A stretch of DNA of 64,000 nucleotides, from positions 868,001 through 932,000 of the forward strand of contig CAJQUW010007819.1 of assembly GCA_907163375.1 (NCBI GenBank), written 5' to 3'. The stretch's first letter is position 1, and each line of letters starts with the position of its first letter. Below are positions 43,020 to 54,340 of the stretch, in pieces. Both the position numbers and the translations under genes were made by a program. The DNA is from Prostheceraeus crozeri. Taxonomy: Eukaryota > Platyhelminthes > Polycladida > Euryleptidae. The notes below the pieces were generated by a model. It did not search any database. It had not been told where the DNA came from and saw only the letters and a program-made list of their open reading frames with translations.

Positions 43020-43647
43020 TTAATGTTGGCTAGATTCACTAACATCTTCAATTGAACAGACACTACTATACTCTTCAATGTCAGGGGACTGAGGCGTAGA
43101 TGAGGCATGAGTGCTTGCATTTTCTTGACGACTTCGTAACACATGAACTGCACCACGAAATGAGAAAGGTTTCCTAGGACTTGGATTTTGCCGCAGCGAA
43201 AGATTTGAAGATTTCGACCGTTGCTCATGCGAATGACCAACATTTGTGGACGACCGCGATGATACACTGAATCGGGAAGAAGTATGCAACTGTTCTAAAT
43301 CGATGTCTCTTCTGAGATTCATTTCGCGCATGGCGTTGATGATGCGGATGGGGAGCATGATTCACAAAAGACATGAGGGTTGAGTGAACTTCCCTTTTAT
43401 ACTTTTCCCATGAGGGTTTTAGAATCACCATGTAGCAGTGATCATTATGTAGAATCATCTCTTGAATGCGAATAAATGCAATGCCGTCTCCTACGTTAAT
43501 GACACGGCAAGAGTTGGATAGGATTGCGCGATGCAACCTTCGTAGTTGAAAGCGTTCTAGAGTTATCTGAAGTTGACGTTTCGCATCATGAAATGTAACA
43601 CACTGACTTTTCCATGATACATAGAGGCATGCTGATAATTTCCACAT
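43020..43647 (-). CDS. Element A minus-strand ORF region, unit 2
   Basis: Copy of 32474-33101, with only a handful of base changes. Same two overlapping frames, same uncertainty. Confidence 0.4.
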
Positions 43648-43729
43648 GTTTTAAACCTGAGTGAAGAATGATATGCCTAAGAAAGAAGGAAAGAGTCATG
43701 TTCATGTGTGGCATGATGAGTGTACATTT

Positions 43730-43762
43730 TCTTTCTTGATACGGTGGCCGTTAGGCCTTGGT
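43730..43762 (-). terminator. Histone-type 3' stem-loop, unit 2
   Basis: Identical to 33184-33216: ACCAA, GGCC-TAAC-GGCC, ACC and CAAGAAAGA on the minus strand, 40 bases beyond the stop at 43802. Confidence 0.55.
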
Positions 43763-43801
43763 CTCATAAAGACCGATGGTGCGTTCTCAGTGTGTGGAGT
43801 G

Positions 43802-44436
43802 TTACTGTAGTTGATCATCATCAACATGGACATCATTTTTAAAGGTTATGGAGACAAGATAGGGATTCAACGTAAACAACCTTCCGTCCCTGTGCGGACC
43901 CATGTAGATGGTTTGAATTTTAATTTCGAAGGAGCACAATCCTTTTTCCAAAATAGGGAGAGGTTTGCAATTGAGTAAGTCGAATTCGTTGCCCTCCTTT
44001 TCATGAATCATGAGACAGTGTCTATCCATATGAACATACATGTATCTTCTTTCCATGATGGGAACGTGTGGCTGCTTCCCACTGTTTCGAACAATTTCTT
44101 TGGGAATGGTGAGATTTTCTTTCAGAAATGTTTCAAGAGTATTGAATTGTAACCGTGTCCAATAGTCTAACGGTACACACACAGCGATACCATACTGTGT
44201 TGACATAACCTTTAGATAAGCCATCCGATGACTTGGAGTTTTATTGTCACGACTTCTCCATGATGAGTTATCTTTTGATTGAAAGCATTTTTACCCGATG
44301 CTAAAGTATGGAAGTTCAGTGTACCCAGTGCTAGAGCAGAGGAGTTGATGGCTTCAAGCAACTGCATGGTTAGCGCAAGGACGGAAATGATTGCCATGAG
44401 CTCAGTCGTCCGTTTTATAACCACACCTAGCTCCAA
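43802..44436 (-). pseudogene. Element A minus-strand gene, unit 2
   Basis: Copy of the gene at 33256-33891 with its TATA box at 44413-44419. The reading frame is disturbed in this copy. Confidence 0.5.
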
Positions 44437-44584
44437 TCACATGCGTTTTCCTTTTCTTTTCCTTTCCTTCCCTGTCTTTGTTACGTGACAAAGAGTTATC
44501 ACACGTGAACTTTTCACTGCGTGTGTGGAAGCCTTCCCTATGACTGACTGCCCTCTTACAAAGTCGTTCTAGTCCTCACAAAAC

Positions 44585-44801
44585 AAAGACGCATTCATCT
44601 ATCTAACAAAGAGCCCGATAGTAATGCACAAAGCGCAATGACTCATTTTGTGATATGCCCCTTTTCTCGAACAAAGACACATTCATTTATCTAACAAAGA
44701 GCCCGATAGTAATGCACAAAGCGCAATGACTCATTTTGTGACATGCCCCTTTTCTCGAACAAAGACACATTCATTTATCTAACCAAGAGCCCGATAGTAA
44801 T
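44585..44801. repeat. 88-base tandem repeat of element A, unit 2
   Basis: Copy of 34039-34256, again ending where the B1 terminal repeat begins. Confidence 0.8.
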
Positions 44802-45470
44802 AGTTATGGGAAGAAGACCGTTCCAGGACAACGAAAAATTCAGAAAAATTGGTATTTTTAGAAACGCCTAAATTTAAGAATTTTGGTCATTTTTCAGGTT
44901 ATTAAGACCTAAATTCATAAATTTAGGCGTTCTTAAAAATACCCAATTTTTCAAATTTTTCAAAATCTCAAATTTGAGAATTACAATTTTTACTCCCAAA
45001 ATCATGACCGTTCCAGGACACCGAAAATCATAAAAGTTAAGAATCTCAAATTTGAGATTATGAAATTTTTCACCCCAAAATCATGACCGTTCCAGGACAC
45101 CGAAAAATCATAAAAGTTAAGAATCTCAAATTTGTGATTATGAAATTTTACTCCCAAAATCATGACCGTTCCAGGACACAACATCAAAAAAATTGGTATT
45201 TTTATAAACGACTAAATTCATGAATTTTATCCATTTTTCAGGTTTTTAAAATATGAGATAACTAAAATTATGTGTCTAAAAATATTTCTTTAAAAATGGA
45301 AGAAACAAAGGTGGAAGAAACCTCAACGGGGGCGGCGACGACGAAAATGGAAAAAACCTCAAAAATATATCCTTCGTTATCATATGAAATGAACAAAGAA
45401 AAACATAAAGATAGAGTTAGGTATATGAAAAGAAGTAATGTTATGAACAAGCGATGAAGGATGTTCACTA
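44802..45470 (+). repeat. B1 terminal repeat, unit 2
   Basis: Copy of 34257-34860. Here GACCGTTCCAGGACAC with the CTCAAATTTGAG palindrome is present one extra time, showing that the terminal array expands by whole units. Includes the membrane-protein start (MEETKVEETS near 45296). Confidence 0.75.
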
Positions 45471-45499
45471 GTACTAACTAATAACATTAACACTTTCAC

Positions 45500-45949
45500 T
45501 TAATGTTGTTGCGCTGCTTGCTGTTGTGCTGCTTGCTGTTGCGCTGCTTGCCGTTGTGCTGCTTGTTCTTCGTTAATTTGATTTATAACTTGTTCATAAG
45601 TTGGCGGCCATGTTGTATCGACGTTGTTCGATGATGTTGTTGATTGTTCAATAATTTGATCGTTCCGTTCTTGTGATAAGGTTCTATTTAAAGAAAATAT
45701 TACTTTCTGCCGTTGTTCAATTAAGCTTAATATTTTCTTACCAATTGTATAATTTATGTGCGAGTCTCCGATCCATTCAAAAATTCTTCCTATATCCAAG
45801 TGTAGGAATATTTTACTTCGTGCTTGCAAATGTATGATTTCCCTTGTTAACTTCTGAATTCTTCTCCGCTTTGTCTCCAATCGAACAGATCTTTCAGTAG
45901 ATCCAACCATTGTGACGATAAAATTTAAACTAAGATTGTAATGTGTCAC
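45500..45949 (-). CDS. B1: PPxY protein, unit 2
   Basis: Copy of 34899-35351 with WPPTYEQVINQ. Its C-terminal tail reads as a perfect Ala-Gln-rich repeat (QAAQQQAAQQ) where unit 1 has Gln-Asn-Ser-Lys, because the repeat tract is read differently. Confidence 0.6.
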   Translation of the reverse strand: MTHYNLSLNFIVTMVGSTERSVRLETKRRRIQKLTREIIHLQARSKIFLHLDIGRIFEWIGDSHINYTIGKKILSLIEQRQKVIFSLNRTLSQERNDQIIEQSTTSSNNVDTTWPPTYEQVINQINEEQAAQRQAAQQQAAQQQAAQQH

Positions 45950-46472
45950 GTTTTATGAATTGTGTGTGTGTTTAAGTAGTAAGTGAAAATTATTATGGGT
46001 GATCTAAGCAAAGCGGCAACATACTTTACTTTTTACTTGACAACATACGGGTATGACATGACGGGTATGATTAAATGTACTTGAATGTCAATGGGGAAAT
46101 TGCACCGCATTGTAAATCATTTCATCGACCAAAACTCAAACCACATCCAAATCCAAAACCAAAACTTTTCTGGTTTTGGCTTGACAATCGGTCTCGACTG
46201 TCGATACTGCGATATTGTATTGAATGATTGCTATAACAACAGAATATTCCCTCAAAGCAGAGAATGAATTAATAGATCGCTTTTTTGTTATCAACGCTAT
46301 GTTATTAATGTACAACCCGTATGATCGCCTAAAACAATCATGCGGTTTGAGAAATGTGGTAACAGATGTTGCTATTGTCTTAATACAGATAAAACAATCA
46401 ATATCCTCTTAATTAGAGTTCATAAAAATAAAATGGAACATTGTTAAACAATACATTTTATTCCATTTAAAA

Positions 46473-46894
46473 TGAGCAACATAAATGATTTCTTAAAACA
46501 ATACGGCAAACAAACCACGTAAAATTTCGATTTAAATAAGATTGCAAATCAATTAGGAATAAAGAATTTTCACATCCTAATGAGAGACAAATTACAATTC
46601 CTAAAAAAGAAGCCATCTTTAAATTTCATAACAAATCTTCACACATCAGATCAAAAAGGAGTACATTTGTCTGCGGGGAGAAAGAATACTAGTGTAGAAA
46701 ACTATTGGTTTGAATCATATGGACTGCCTCCAACAAATGAAGTAAGAGAATACTTGGAAATGGAACATAAATACTTTTCAAATTCAAAAACCAGGAACTA
46801 CTTATCGCGGTCAATTATGTCTCTATGTTTTATTTAAATTACAGGAAGGAGTACCATCTCTTGATATTATGTTAGAATTGAATAAGGGAATTTA
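46473..46894 (+). pseudogene. B1: adenain-like protease, broken, unit 2
   Basis: Copy of 35878-36300 with the same GVH and WFESYGLPPTNEVREYL blocks. Confidence 0.75.
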
Positions 46895-46923
46895 ATTCCT
46901 GAAAAACGTTAGTTCCAAAAATT

Positions 46924-47730
46924 AAAAATCAGTTATTTGTAATTCGTTTTGATGAAATCTGCCAGTGATTTCCTGATCATCTAAATCTTTGATTTCGTAA
47001 GTAATCGGATAAGTTTGATTTATTTTACAAACTTCAAATATTTCTTTAGTCCAATAGCCAACAAAGCCTTTTTCAAATTTATTCTTATACTTAAATATCT
47101 TTACTCTATCTCCAATTTTAAATTTCAGCTTACGTTTCTGTAAATTCGGATTACTTTCATTCGAATAATTATTTTCGAATATTTTTTCGCATCAAATCAG
47201 GATCGTCAGAAGCATTCTTTGTAGTTTCTTCAATACCTGAATGAACTTTATTATTGTACTGATCTACAATTCCTGGTAGTATCTTCAACCATTTCTGATT
47301 ACCTTGTTCTGCAAATATCTTGAATAATTTATTTTTTAGCGTTCTATTGAACCTCTCTATTACTACAGCCTTTCCTGCATTTTCAGTTGAATAAACAGTT
47401 TCAAATATTGGCTGAACATTTCTGTTAAAAAACTCCGATCCTTTATCAACAAACAATTTCTATGGTGTTCTATTACTTTCTTTAAAGATTTCTTCAAACG
47501 CATATTTAACTGACAAACCACTTTTGTTTTTTAAAGGCTTTGCCCTAGCGTATCGTGTATATAAATCTATAACGGTCAATGCGTATTTATAATCTTTTTC
47601 ATTCGGCATATGAATAAGATCAGCACTCTAAATATCATCTTTATTAAATACTTTTACTTTCAATAGATATTTAGGCCTTCTATATTCCTTGTGAATTTCA
47701 GACGCGTAGGCTTCAGAGTTATGATCTTTG
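46924..47730 (-). pseudogene. B1: integrase, broken, unit 2
   Basis: Copy of 36330-37136 with the VDKGSEFFNR and VIERFNRTLKNKL blocks. Confidence 0.85.
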
Positions 47731-47731
47731 T

Positions 47732-48175
47732 CTAAACCCTGTCCGAATAATATTTCTTAACAAACATTCTTTCAATTCTTTCTCTAAATGTAGGATTTTG
47801 AATACTATCTAATTCTTGAATCATCTTCTCATCAGCTTCATGTCGAGAACTTAGGTCATGATTTCGATAAGCTAAATCGTGTCTATAAGCTGCCGCATCT
47901 ACTCTGTCTATTGGTTCTTCACCTGGTTTTGGATTATTATTCTCATCTAGTCTTATATCTAATCGAGTTCCTGGACCGGTATATGAATGACCAGGAAGAT
48001 GTTTTTCCTTTGAATATTTACTCCAAATAAATCCAGGAAAGTTTTCTAATGTTTTTTGTATGTCACCTCCGGAATGCTGACAATTTGAGGTTTTATGTAC
48101 TTTTAACAGATAATTCAATAAATCTAAATTAGAAATTTTTAATTTAATTAAATTTTCGGAATTTGTAGAATACAT
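47732..48175 (-). CDS. B1: PLA2 protein, unit 2
   Basis: Copy of 37138-37581; YTGPG and AAYRHDLAYRNHD preserved. Confidence 0.85.
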   Translation of the reverse strand: MYSTNSENLIKLKISNLDLLNYLLKVHKTSNCQHSGGDIQKTLENFPGFIWSKYSKEKHLPGHSYTGPGTRLDIRLDENNNPKPGEEPIDRVDAAAYRHDLAYRNHDLSSRHEADEKMIQELDSIQNPTFRERIERMFVKKYYSDRV

Positions 48176-48201
48176 TTTTAAAGATAAAAAAAATAAATGT
48201 T

Positions 48202-48684
48202 TTACCTAATCATACTAGGACTTAGATATATTCCAGAACCATCTTTTGTTTTTTTAATTTCAATTAAATCATCAACATTATGTAGAATGTTTTTGAGAAC
48301 TCGTTTTCCTTCATCAACTAAATTTAATTTACTAATAAAATTATCTACTACTCCTTGCCCTCTAGCAACTTTCTCTAGATCTCTGTTATGACGTTTTTGT
48401 TCTTCTAATGCTGCCTTCTCTGATTTATTTTTATTTACTGCTTGGACAATACCAGCTGTCCCACCTGCAACACTTCCTGCTGCTGCTATGCCACCTATTA
48501 TTAGAGGAATTAATGGGAGAATTCCGCCATTCTTTTCTTCTTGTAATTTAATATTCTCTATCATTGGTTTACTTATGTAATACTTATTTTTGCTAATCGT
48601 AATAGTTTTAGGTGTATTTTTGTCAACAATGTTGCGTAATTTTAATTCAACAGTTTTATTATTATTACTTTTCGCTTGCGACAT
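48202..48684 (-). CDS. B1: small hydrophobic virion-type protein, unit 2
   Basis: Copy of 37607-38089; GGILPLIPLIIGGIAAAG preserved. Confidence 0.6.
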   Translation of the reverse strand: MSQAKSNNNKTVELKLRNIVDKNTPKTITISKNKYYISKPMIENIKLQEEKNGGILPLIPLIIGGIAAAGSVAGGTAGIVQAVNKNKSEKAALEEQKRHNRDLEKVARGQGVVDNFISKLNLVDEGKRVLKNILHNVDDLIEIKKTKDGSGIYLSPSMIR

Positions 48685-48765
48685 TTTTAATAAAACATTT
48701 TAAGTTAAGAATTTTTGATCTATTATAGTTATAAAAACAATTTTAAGTTATCAAAAATTTTAATT

Positions 48766-48827
48766 AACCGATCGGACCAAAGGTCCTCAGGTTATTAACC
48801 AATCAACGAAGTCTTGGGCTTTAGCCT
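48766..48827. repeat. Short palindromic insert, family 1 (unit 2)
   Basis: Identical to 38171-38232 at the 3' end of the capsid gene, so the insert predates the duplication. Confidence 0.7.
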
Positions 48828-50156
48828 ATCCTAGCCATCTTTCCATTAAGAACTTCAATAGAATATTTTACATCTTCTAGCAATAAACCATAAGTCATCA
48901 ATGAAGTTGTGGAATCGTTTTTTTCAATATTAATTGTTACATCACAACCAGTCTTGATAATATCTTCAGATTGTGCACTTAAATCGAAACAGAAAACAGG
49001 ATATAAATGTCTCCAATCTCCAGGAGTTAATTGTGGTTCAACTCCAAATTCTATACAAAGATTTCTATAAGCATCATATCCTTCCATAAATTGATTATTG
49101 GTATCATCGAATCTTAATGGATCAATTGGATATCGGATTTGATTTAAAGCAACTTGTAAACTTCGAATTGTATTAATATGAAAAAGATTGTTGTTATTAT
49201 CAAAACTTGGAGATTTATTTCTTTGAAAAGTTAGTAAAAAATATCTTGGAGTATTCGCAGTTCTAGTAAAATGCCAGTTAAATCTTTGTTCGGAAAACGT
49301 TACTGAACTAGCAGTACGCTTTAGAAAATTTATTGGAATTGGTTTGTTAGTATTTAATCTATTTGCAATAGTTAATTCGACCTCTAAACTAGGAGTAATA
49401 TGCTTAACCCACCATTCAGGTCTATCAACTTTTAGATATGCTTTTTTCCAGTCTTACCATAAAAGATTAATTCATTATTTGCTGTGCGATGAATTATTAA
49501 TTGAAATTTTAATTGACATGATATTTTGTCATAATCTAAATATCCGAATAATGGAGACAATGACCAATTTACTGTCTGTTTACTTTTCTTGTTAAATTCA
49601 CGTCTTTCTTTATATGCACTATTGTTTGTTTTATTTAAATGATTTGCAATATTTTCTACATCTTTCGCAATTCCTGCTATATCTGTTCCAGCGTGAGTTA
49701 AATCATCAACAATTATACCATCATTAGTATCAGGAAACCAACCTTCGATTTCATACTTTTTATTATCTTCACCAATTGTTACAAATCTAAGCATTGTATC
49801 AATTACACCTGGAGAATCACTTATTGTTTCTATATTTTGAGTTGCAACATCTAAACGCATTTGTGTAAATAATCTTGGAAAAAAATTATTCTCTAATGCA
49901 ATAATATCGGTATCTGGTAATGGTGTTGTAAATTTGGCATCACTATATAAAGAATATTCACAGTGTAAAAAGGAACCAGGTAGATAAATATATAACTTTG
50001 CTGATTATCAACTTCAAAGATTAAATCTCCTCCAGTATTTACTCTACTGGAAGATCCGGGATTCATAGCAATTCTTATATAGTCATTCTTTTTTTGATTG
50101 TAACTAACGAACGGAGGATCATCTAATCTAAATTTATTTTCGATAAGAGAAGACAT
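48821..50156 (-). pseudogene. B1: major capsid protein, broken, unit 2
   Basis: Copy of 38226-39560 with the same blocks (FRLDDPPFVSY, MRLDVATQNIETIS, LTPGDWRHLYPVFCF). Broken independently to some extent, showing that decay continued after duplication. Confidence 0.85.
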
Positions 50157-50252
50157 TTATAAAAAAATAATTTGACTTTTTTGTTTTTTCTCACACACAG
50201 AAAAAGTTTTACTAAAAAAATTTTACTAAAAAAATTTTTCTAAAATAAAATT

Positions 50253-50750
50253 TTAGAATTTTGCTAAACCAGCTCCGCTGTTAACACCATTGCCTCTTAT
50301 TTCTTCAATTGAACGAACCGTAGGTTCTATGGCTACGCCTGATTTCTTCTCATGTTTACTATCAGACCCTGCAGCTATGTTAGCAATTTTGTTTTTTGTT
50401 TCCTCTGAAAGTTTTTTTAAATTTTTTAGTTCTTCAGAATCATTCCTAAGTTTACGAATGGTTTCTAGTTGTTTTAATTCGTTTTGAGACTTAACAGCAT
50501 TTGATATTGCACTAGCTGTACTACCTATAGCAGCTGCTCCTTTTGCAGCAGATGTAATCAAACATTTATTATTTTTAATTAAGTTAACGATACTTCTAAC
50601 ATTATCACTGATGCCAGAAAAGATGCCAGCTCCTTCTTTTTGAATAGTTTCTACATTGTTATAATGGTAAACAGATTTCATGGATGGTTCATGAGCAATT
50701 TTATTATTTGAAGCAAAATGTTTAGGATTGTGTTTATAAATTATAGGCAT
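50253..50750 (-). CDS. B1: Ala/Ser-rich virion-type protein, unit 2
   Basis: Copy of 39657-40154 with an identical predicted protein. Confidence 0.55.
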   Translation of the reverse strand: MPIIYKHNPKHFASNNKIAHEPSMKSVYHYNNVETIQKEGAGIFSGISDNVRSIVNLIKNNKCLITSAAKGAAAIGSTASAISNAVKSQNELKQLETIRKLRNDSEELKNLKKLSEETKNKIANIAAGSDSKHEKKSGVAIEPTVRSIEEIRGNGVNSGAGLAKF

Positions 50751-50809
50751 TTTTTAAGATTAAATTTGACTTTTGGAAAAAACATTTACGTTAAGATTTA
50801 CGTGCATCA

Positions 50810-51696
50810 TCAAGATTTGCGTGTGTGAATGGACAACAACTTCGTGATAACTTTATTAATTTTCTGTTGCACTTTATCTATTGCGTCAAGCAGCGTGTGA
50901 TGTATTTTAATTTCTTTTCTATTAACTTGCATTTTCTGCTGATTCATCTTCAACGCCGTTTTAAGAGCATTCAATTGAACTTTAAGAACATCTAACTGAT
51001 TTTTAACAGCATCTAACTGTTCTTTATTTCCTTTAGAGTTTTCTTGTAAACTTTTCTTTAATTCATTTTCTAAATTGATTTTAAGAGTTTTCATTTTATC
51101 AACTTTTCGATTAAGTGAGTTTACTTCATTTATTATTCTATTTATCTTTTTCATTTGTTGAATAATTTTAGAACTTAATTCATCAACACTTTTTTGGAAT
51201 GTAATTTGTAACTGCTTTAAATATTTCTTAATTCTTTCAGGAACTTTTTCTATTTCATCTTCTAATTGTTCTTTCAATAGTTGTATCTGATGTTTATTTT
51301 TAATGACTGCAGATTTTAACTTTATAGAAAGTATTATTAAAATCTTTGATTGTTCTGAAATCTTTTTAAAAAGTTTGCTATATCTGCTTCTAGCTCTCTA
51401 TCCTTTTTATCAAGTTTTAATAATTTTTCGTTTAATGATTTGTCATTAAGTTTTAGCAACTTTAATTCATTCATCAGTGGAACCAAAACATCGTTTATAT
51501 ATTTTTCTTTTAAGGCATTGATTTGTGCATCAACATATTGTTTATTTGTTAACTCTGTATTTTGTTCCGGAAGAATAGAAAAATGCAATGGACCAGATAA
51601 AACGTCTCCAGTTTTCATGATATAATTTTCTATTTCTATTTCTGATTCACGATTATTCGGGATATATGCACCTCCACCAACATTGGGCAACATCAT
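50810..51696 (-). pseudogene. B1: fibre-like and coiled-coil region, unit 2
   Basis: Copy of 40215-41101. Its leader (to 51723) continues here into the genuine B1 neighbour, the divergent gene at 51736. Confidence 0.6.
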
Positions 51697-51735
51697 TTTT
51701 TAAACAATAAAAAAGTAATTTTTCTCACATAAAAA

Positions 51736-53022
51736 ATGGATAAAGCAAATTTAAAAAAGTTATATTCGCCCTCATCCTGTTCTTCTTATTTGATGAGATC
51801 ATCGGGATTTGAAAATAAATGTTTTGATAGTATTAATAATCCATGTATAGATGTTAACCTTTGTTTGAATTACAAGCTGAAATATTTAAAGAACAGACTA
51901 AAGGTTTACCTTTTATTGAAACAAATTATTGTATATTTCCAGGTGATCCATTTATAAAATTTATCGATATTGTAAGTAAATATAATGATGTTGCATATGT
52001 AGAATTAAATAAAGAAAACATGCTTATAATAGGACATAATAATGTTTATGGATTCGTTAGAGCAGTGTTTCCAATCAGTAATACTGATTGGATAGAAACT
52101 AAAATTATCAATTACATCAATGTTACAGAATTAGCAAGAAAATTAAAATCCTTTTCGAAAGAAAAAATTAGATTATTTTTTGATGAGTTTAATCAATATA
52201 GTATTCATATTGAAAGTAAAAAACATAATGAAGAATTATTATGTCAAGTTTATTACAGAGATACAATTTATAAAAAAGAAATTTCTGATATGGCACAACG
52301 ATATGATGATGATATTTATATAGGATTATATTCAAACTTAAATATTAATTTATCAAAATCTTATATAAATGGTTTAGCACAACAAGAAAAGATTTATATG
52401 TGAGCTACACCTTATAATATTAACAATGACCATAATCATAATCATAATAATTTTAAAGAATCTTATAATGATAATTTTAAAGAATCTTATAATGATGATA
52501 ATAATGATGATGATAATATAGATGATGATTCTGAAACATCTGAAAAAGGTGTAAATGGTAAAAAAGATTATAAAAATATTAGTAATTATAAAAATGTAAG
52601 TGCATAAAAATGTATATCTCAACATGATATTAATACTACATATAATCAAAATTCATCTAAATTTCATTTTCTTACAATCGAAAATAATAATGATGGAATA
52701 GTTGAAGATACTATTAGACAACTATGTGTCGGGTCTACAAAATTTAAATTAGGATTTACATCTAATCAATTAAAAATTTTATCATCGTTAATGAAAACTA
52801 AAAATGATTCAGATTATGGTGGTGTTATTAAATTTTCCAAAAGAGATCAAAGACCAATATTTTTTTCTATTATATTATTATTAAATAATAAATTTAATTT
52901 GGAATTAGATATTCCTATCAGGGAATGGCATCCTATACCAAAAAGTGTAATTTATGATGTTGATGAAGAATGAATAGTTAGTGAATATAAATTTAAATTA
53001 TCTTTTGATAAGACTTTATATG
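51736..53022 (+). pseudogene. B1: unknown protein (two-part), broken
   Basis: Begins MDKANLKKLYS 13 bases into a leader shared head-to-head with the fibre gene. Blocks: TNYCIFPGDPFIKFIDIVSK, NDVAYVELNKENMLIIG, NTDWIETKIINYINV; then, further on, LCVGSTKFKLGFTSNQLK and GGVIKFSKRDQRPIFFSIIL. The same gene is present in B2 (62943-61564). The final blocks recall the last strands of PCNA/Rad9-type clamps (a hydrophobic strand before RPIFFSI), but this is weak. B2's terminus starts exactly at its end. Confidence 0.6.
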
Positions 53023-53665
53023 AGTAATGGGCAAAAGACCGTTCCAGGACACCCCCGACATAATTCATGAATTTTGTCCCTTTTTCAGGTTTTTAAGACC
53101 TAAATTCATAAATTTAGTCCATTTAAAAAGTACCATCTTTTTGAAAAATCGGTATTTTTAAAAACGACATAAATTCATGAATTTTGACCCTTTTTCAGGT
53201 TTTTAAGACCTAAATTCAAAAACTTAGTCCATTTAAAAAGTACCATTTTTTGGAAAAATCGGTGTTTTTAAGAACGACTAAATTCATGAATTTTAGTCAT
53301 TTTTCAGGTTATGAAGAAAAAACCGCTTTTAAAAATACCCAATTTTTCAAATTTTTCAAAATCTCAAATTTGTGAATTACAATTTTCACCCCTAAAATCA
53401 TGACCGTTCCAGGACACAACATCAAAAAAACTGGTATTTTTAATAACGTCTTTTAAATCCATTTTTCAGGTTTTTAAAACATGAGATCACTAAAATTATG
53501 TGACTGAGAATATTTCTTTAAAAATGGAAGAAACAAAAGTGGATGAAACAAAAGTGGAAGGAACCTCAAGAATATATCCTTCGTTATCATATGAACGTAG
53601 TTGTGCTTTAATGGACATTGAAAAAATGAATAAAGAAAAACACAAAGATAGAGTACGCTATATGA
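53023..53665 (+). repeat. B2 terminal repeat
   Basis: GACCGTTCCAGGACAC at about 53038 and 53402, with repeated blocks ATTCATGAATTTT and TTTTTCAGGTTTTTAAGACC (period about 120 bases). Homologous to 34257-34860 as far as the membrane-protein codons ATGAAAGATAAG near 53660. Confidence 0.75.
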
Positions 53666-54069
53666 AAGATAAGCAATCTCAATTATTATTAAGATTAGAG
53701 CATTATAAAAAATTAAGAAAGAGATGGTCTAAAGTTAAGAATGTAAAACAAGGAATTGGCATATTCTTAACAATAAGTTTAGGTGCTTTAACAATTGTTA
53801 TATCTTCTGGTGTTTTAGTAATTCCAGTAGTTGCTATTGCTTTAACAGGTACGGGTGTTTTTGCAATTTCACTTGTTGCAATGTTAGATAAATCTTTAAT
53901 AACTAAGAAACAAAAATCATTGAAAACTAAGGATTTACATATTAAAGAAGTCTATGATGAACTACATTACTACTTTCAAAGAGTATGTGATGATAATGTT
54001 ATTACGTTAGATGAGATTGAAAAATTTGATCAAATAGCTAATGAAGTAAATAAATATCATTTCATTTAA
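53524..54069 (+). CDS. B2: two-helix membrane protein, unknown
   Basis: Frame open from 53500; the ATG of MEETKVDETKVEG at 53524 matches the start kept in both B1 termini and is preferred. A charged N-terminal half (IEKMNKEKHKDRVRYMKDK) precedes a hydrophobic hairpin of about 45 residues (GIGIFLTISLGALTIVISSG, VLVIPVVAIALTGTGVFAIS), then a charged tail. Two transmembrane passes are likely. The first third lies within the terminal repeat, which is why a stub of it is also found at the other end of the element. No family recognised. Confidence 0.6.
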   Translation: MEETKVDETKVEGTSRIYPSLSYERSCALMDIEKMNKEKHKDRVRYMKDKQSQLLLRLEHYKKLRKRWSKVKNVKQGIGIFLTISLGALTIVISSGVLVIPVVAIALTGTGVFAISLVAMLDKSLITKKQKSLKTKDLHIKEVYDELHYYFQRVCDDNVITLDEIEKFDQIANEVNKYHFI

Positions 54070-54340
54070 AGACCGAAAAAGTTGATGATAAGAATAAACA
54101 GGATTGCAAAATTTCTAGTGATGGTAAAATTTCTAATGAAGAAAATGATAAAAATTTTTTAGAAGAGCTAAAACTTTAAGCGAAAATTTAAGCAAAACTT
54201 TATTAAACAAAACTTAAAACGAGAAAACTTTAAACGAAAAGATGTCAGACAACAAAGCAATAAAAAAATAATTTGTTCAGTAAAATGTTTTTGTTGGATT
54301 CCAATGTTACCACAAAATTCAAATATTATATTTTAAAAAA

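Larger units (their letters stand above)
41131..51723. repeat. Tandem duplication, unit 2
   Basis: Second copy of 30585-41130, beginning within A's polymerase motif B (TCTTTGG, then ATGGAGGATGTAAGAAAGCG) and continuing at its right end into B1's next gene, which shows that unit 2 holds the original right-hand connection. One more terminal-repeat unit (about 55-70 bases) is present than in unit 1. Confidence 0.95.
34257..53022 (-). mobile_element. Element B, copy 1 (B1): fossil Polinton/adintovirus-like element
   Basis: A+T-rich element in inverted order relative to B2. From left: terminal repeat, membrane-protein start, PPxY protein, adenain-like protease, integrase, PLA2 protein, small hydrophobic protein, capsid, second small hydrophobic protein, coiled-coil/fibre, and at 51736-53022 the divergently transcribed unknown gene. 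A 10.55-kb duplication lies inside the span (30585-51723), so most of its genes appear twice and a slice of element A (41131-44801) lies in the middle. It is interrupted at 53022 by B2. Several genes are open, several carry breaks; the copy is dead but young. Confidence 0.85.

Noticed and set aside
52374-52649. Ile-rich minus-strand membrane-like protein
   Set aside because: Antisense of an Asn/Asp-rich low-complexity linker in the B1 unknown gene.
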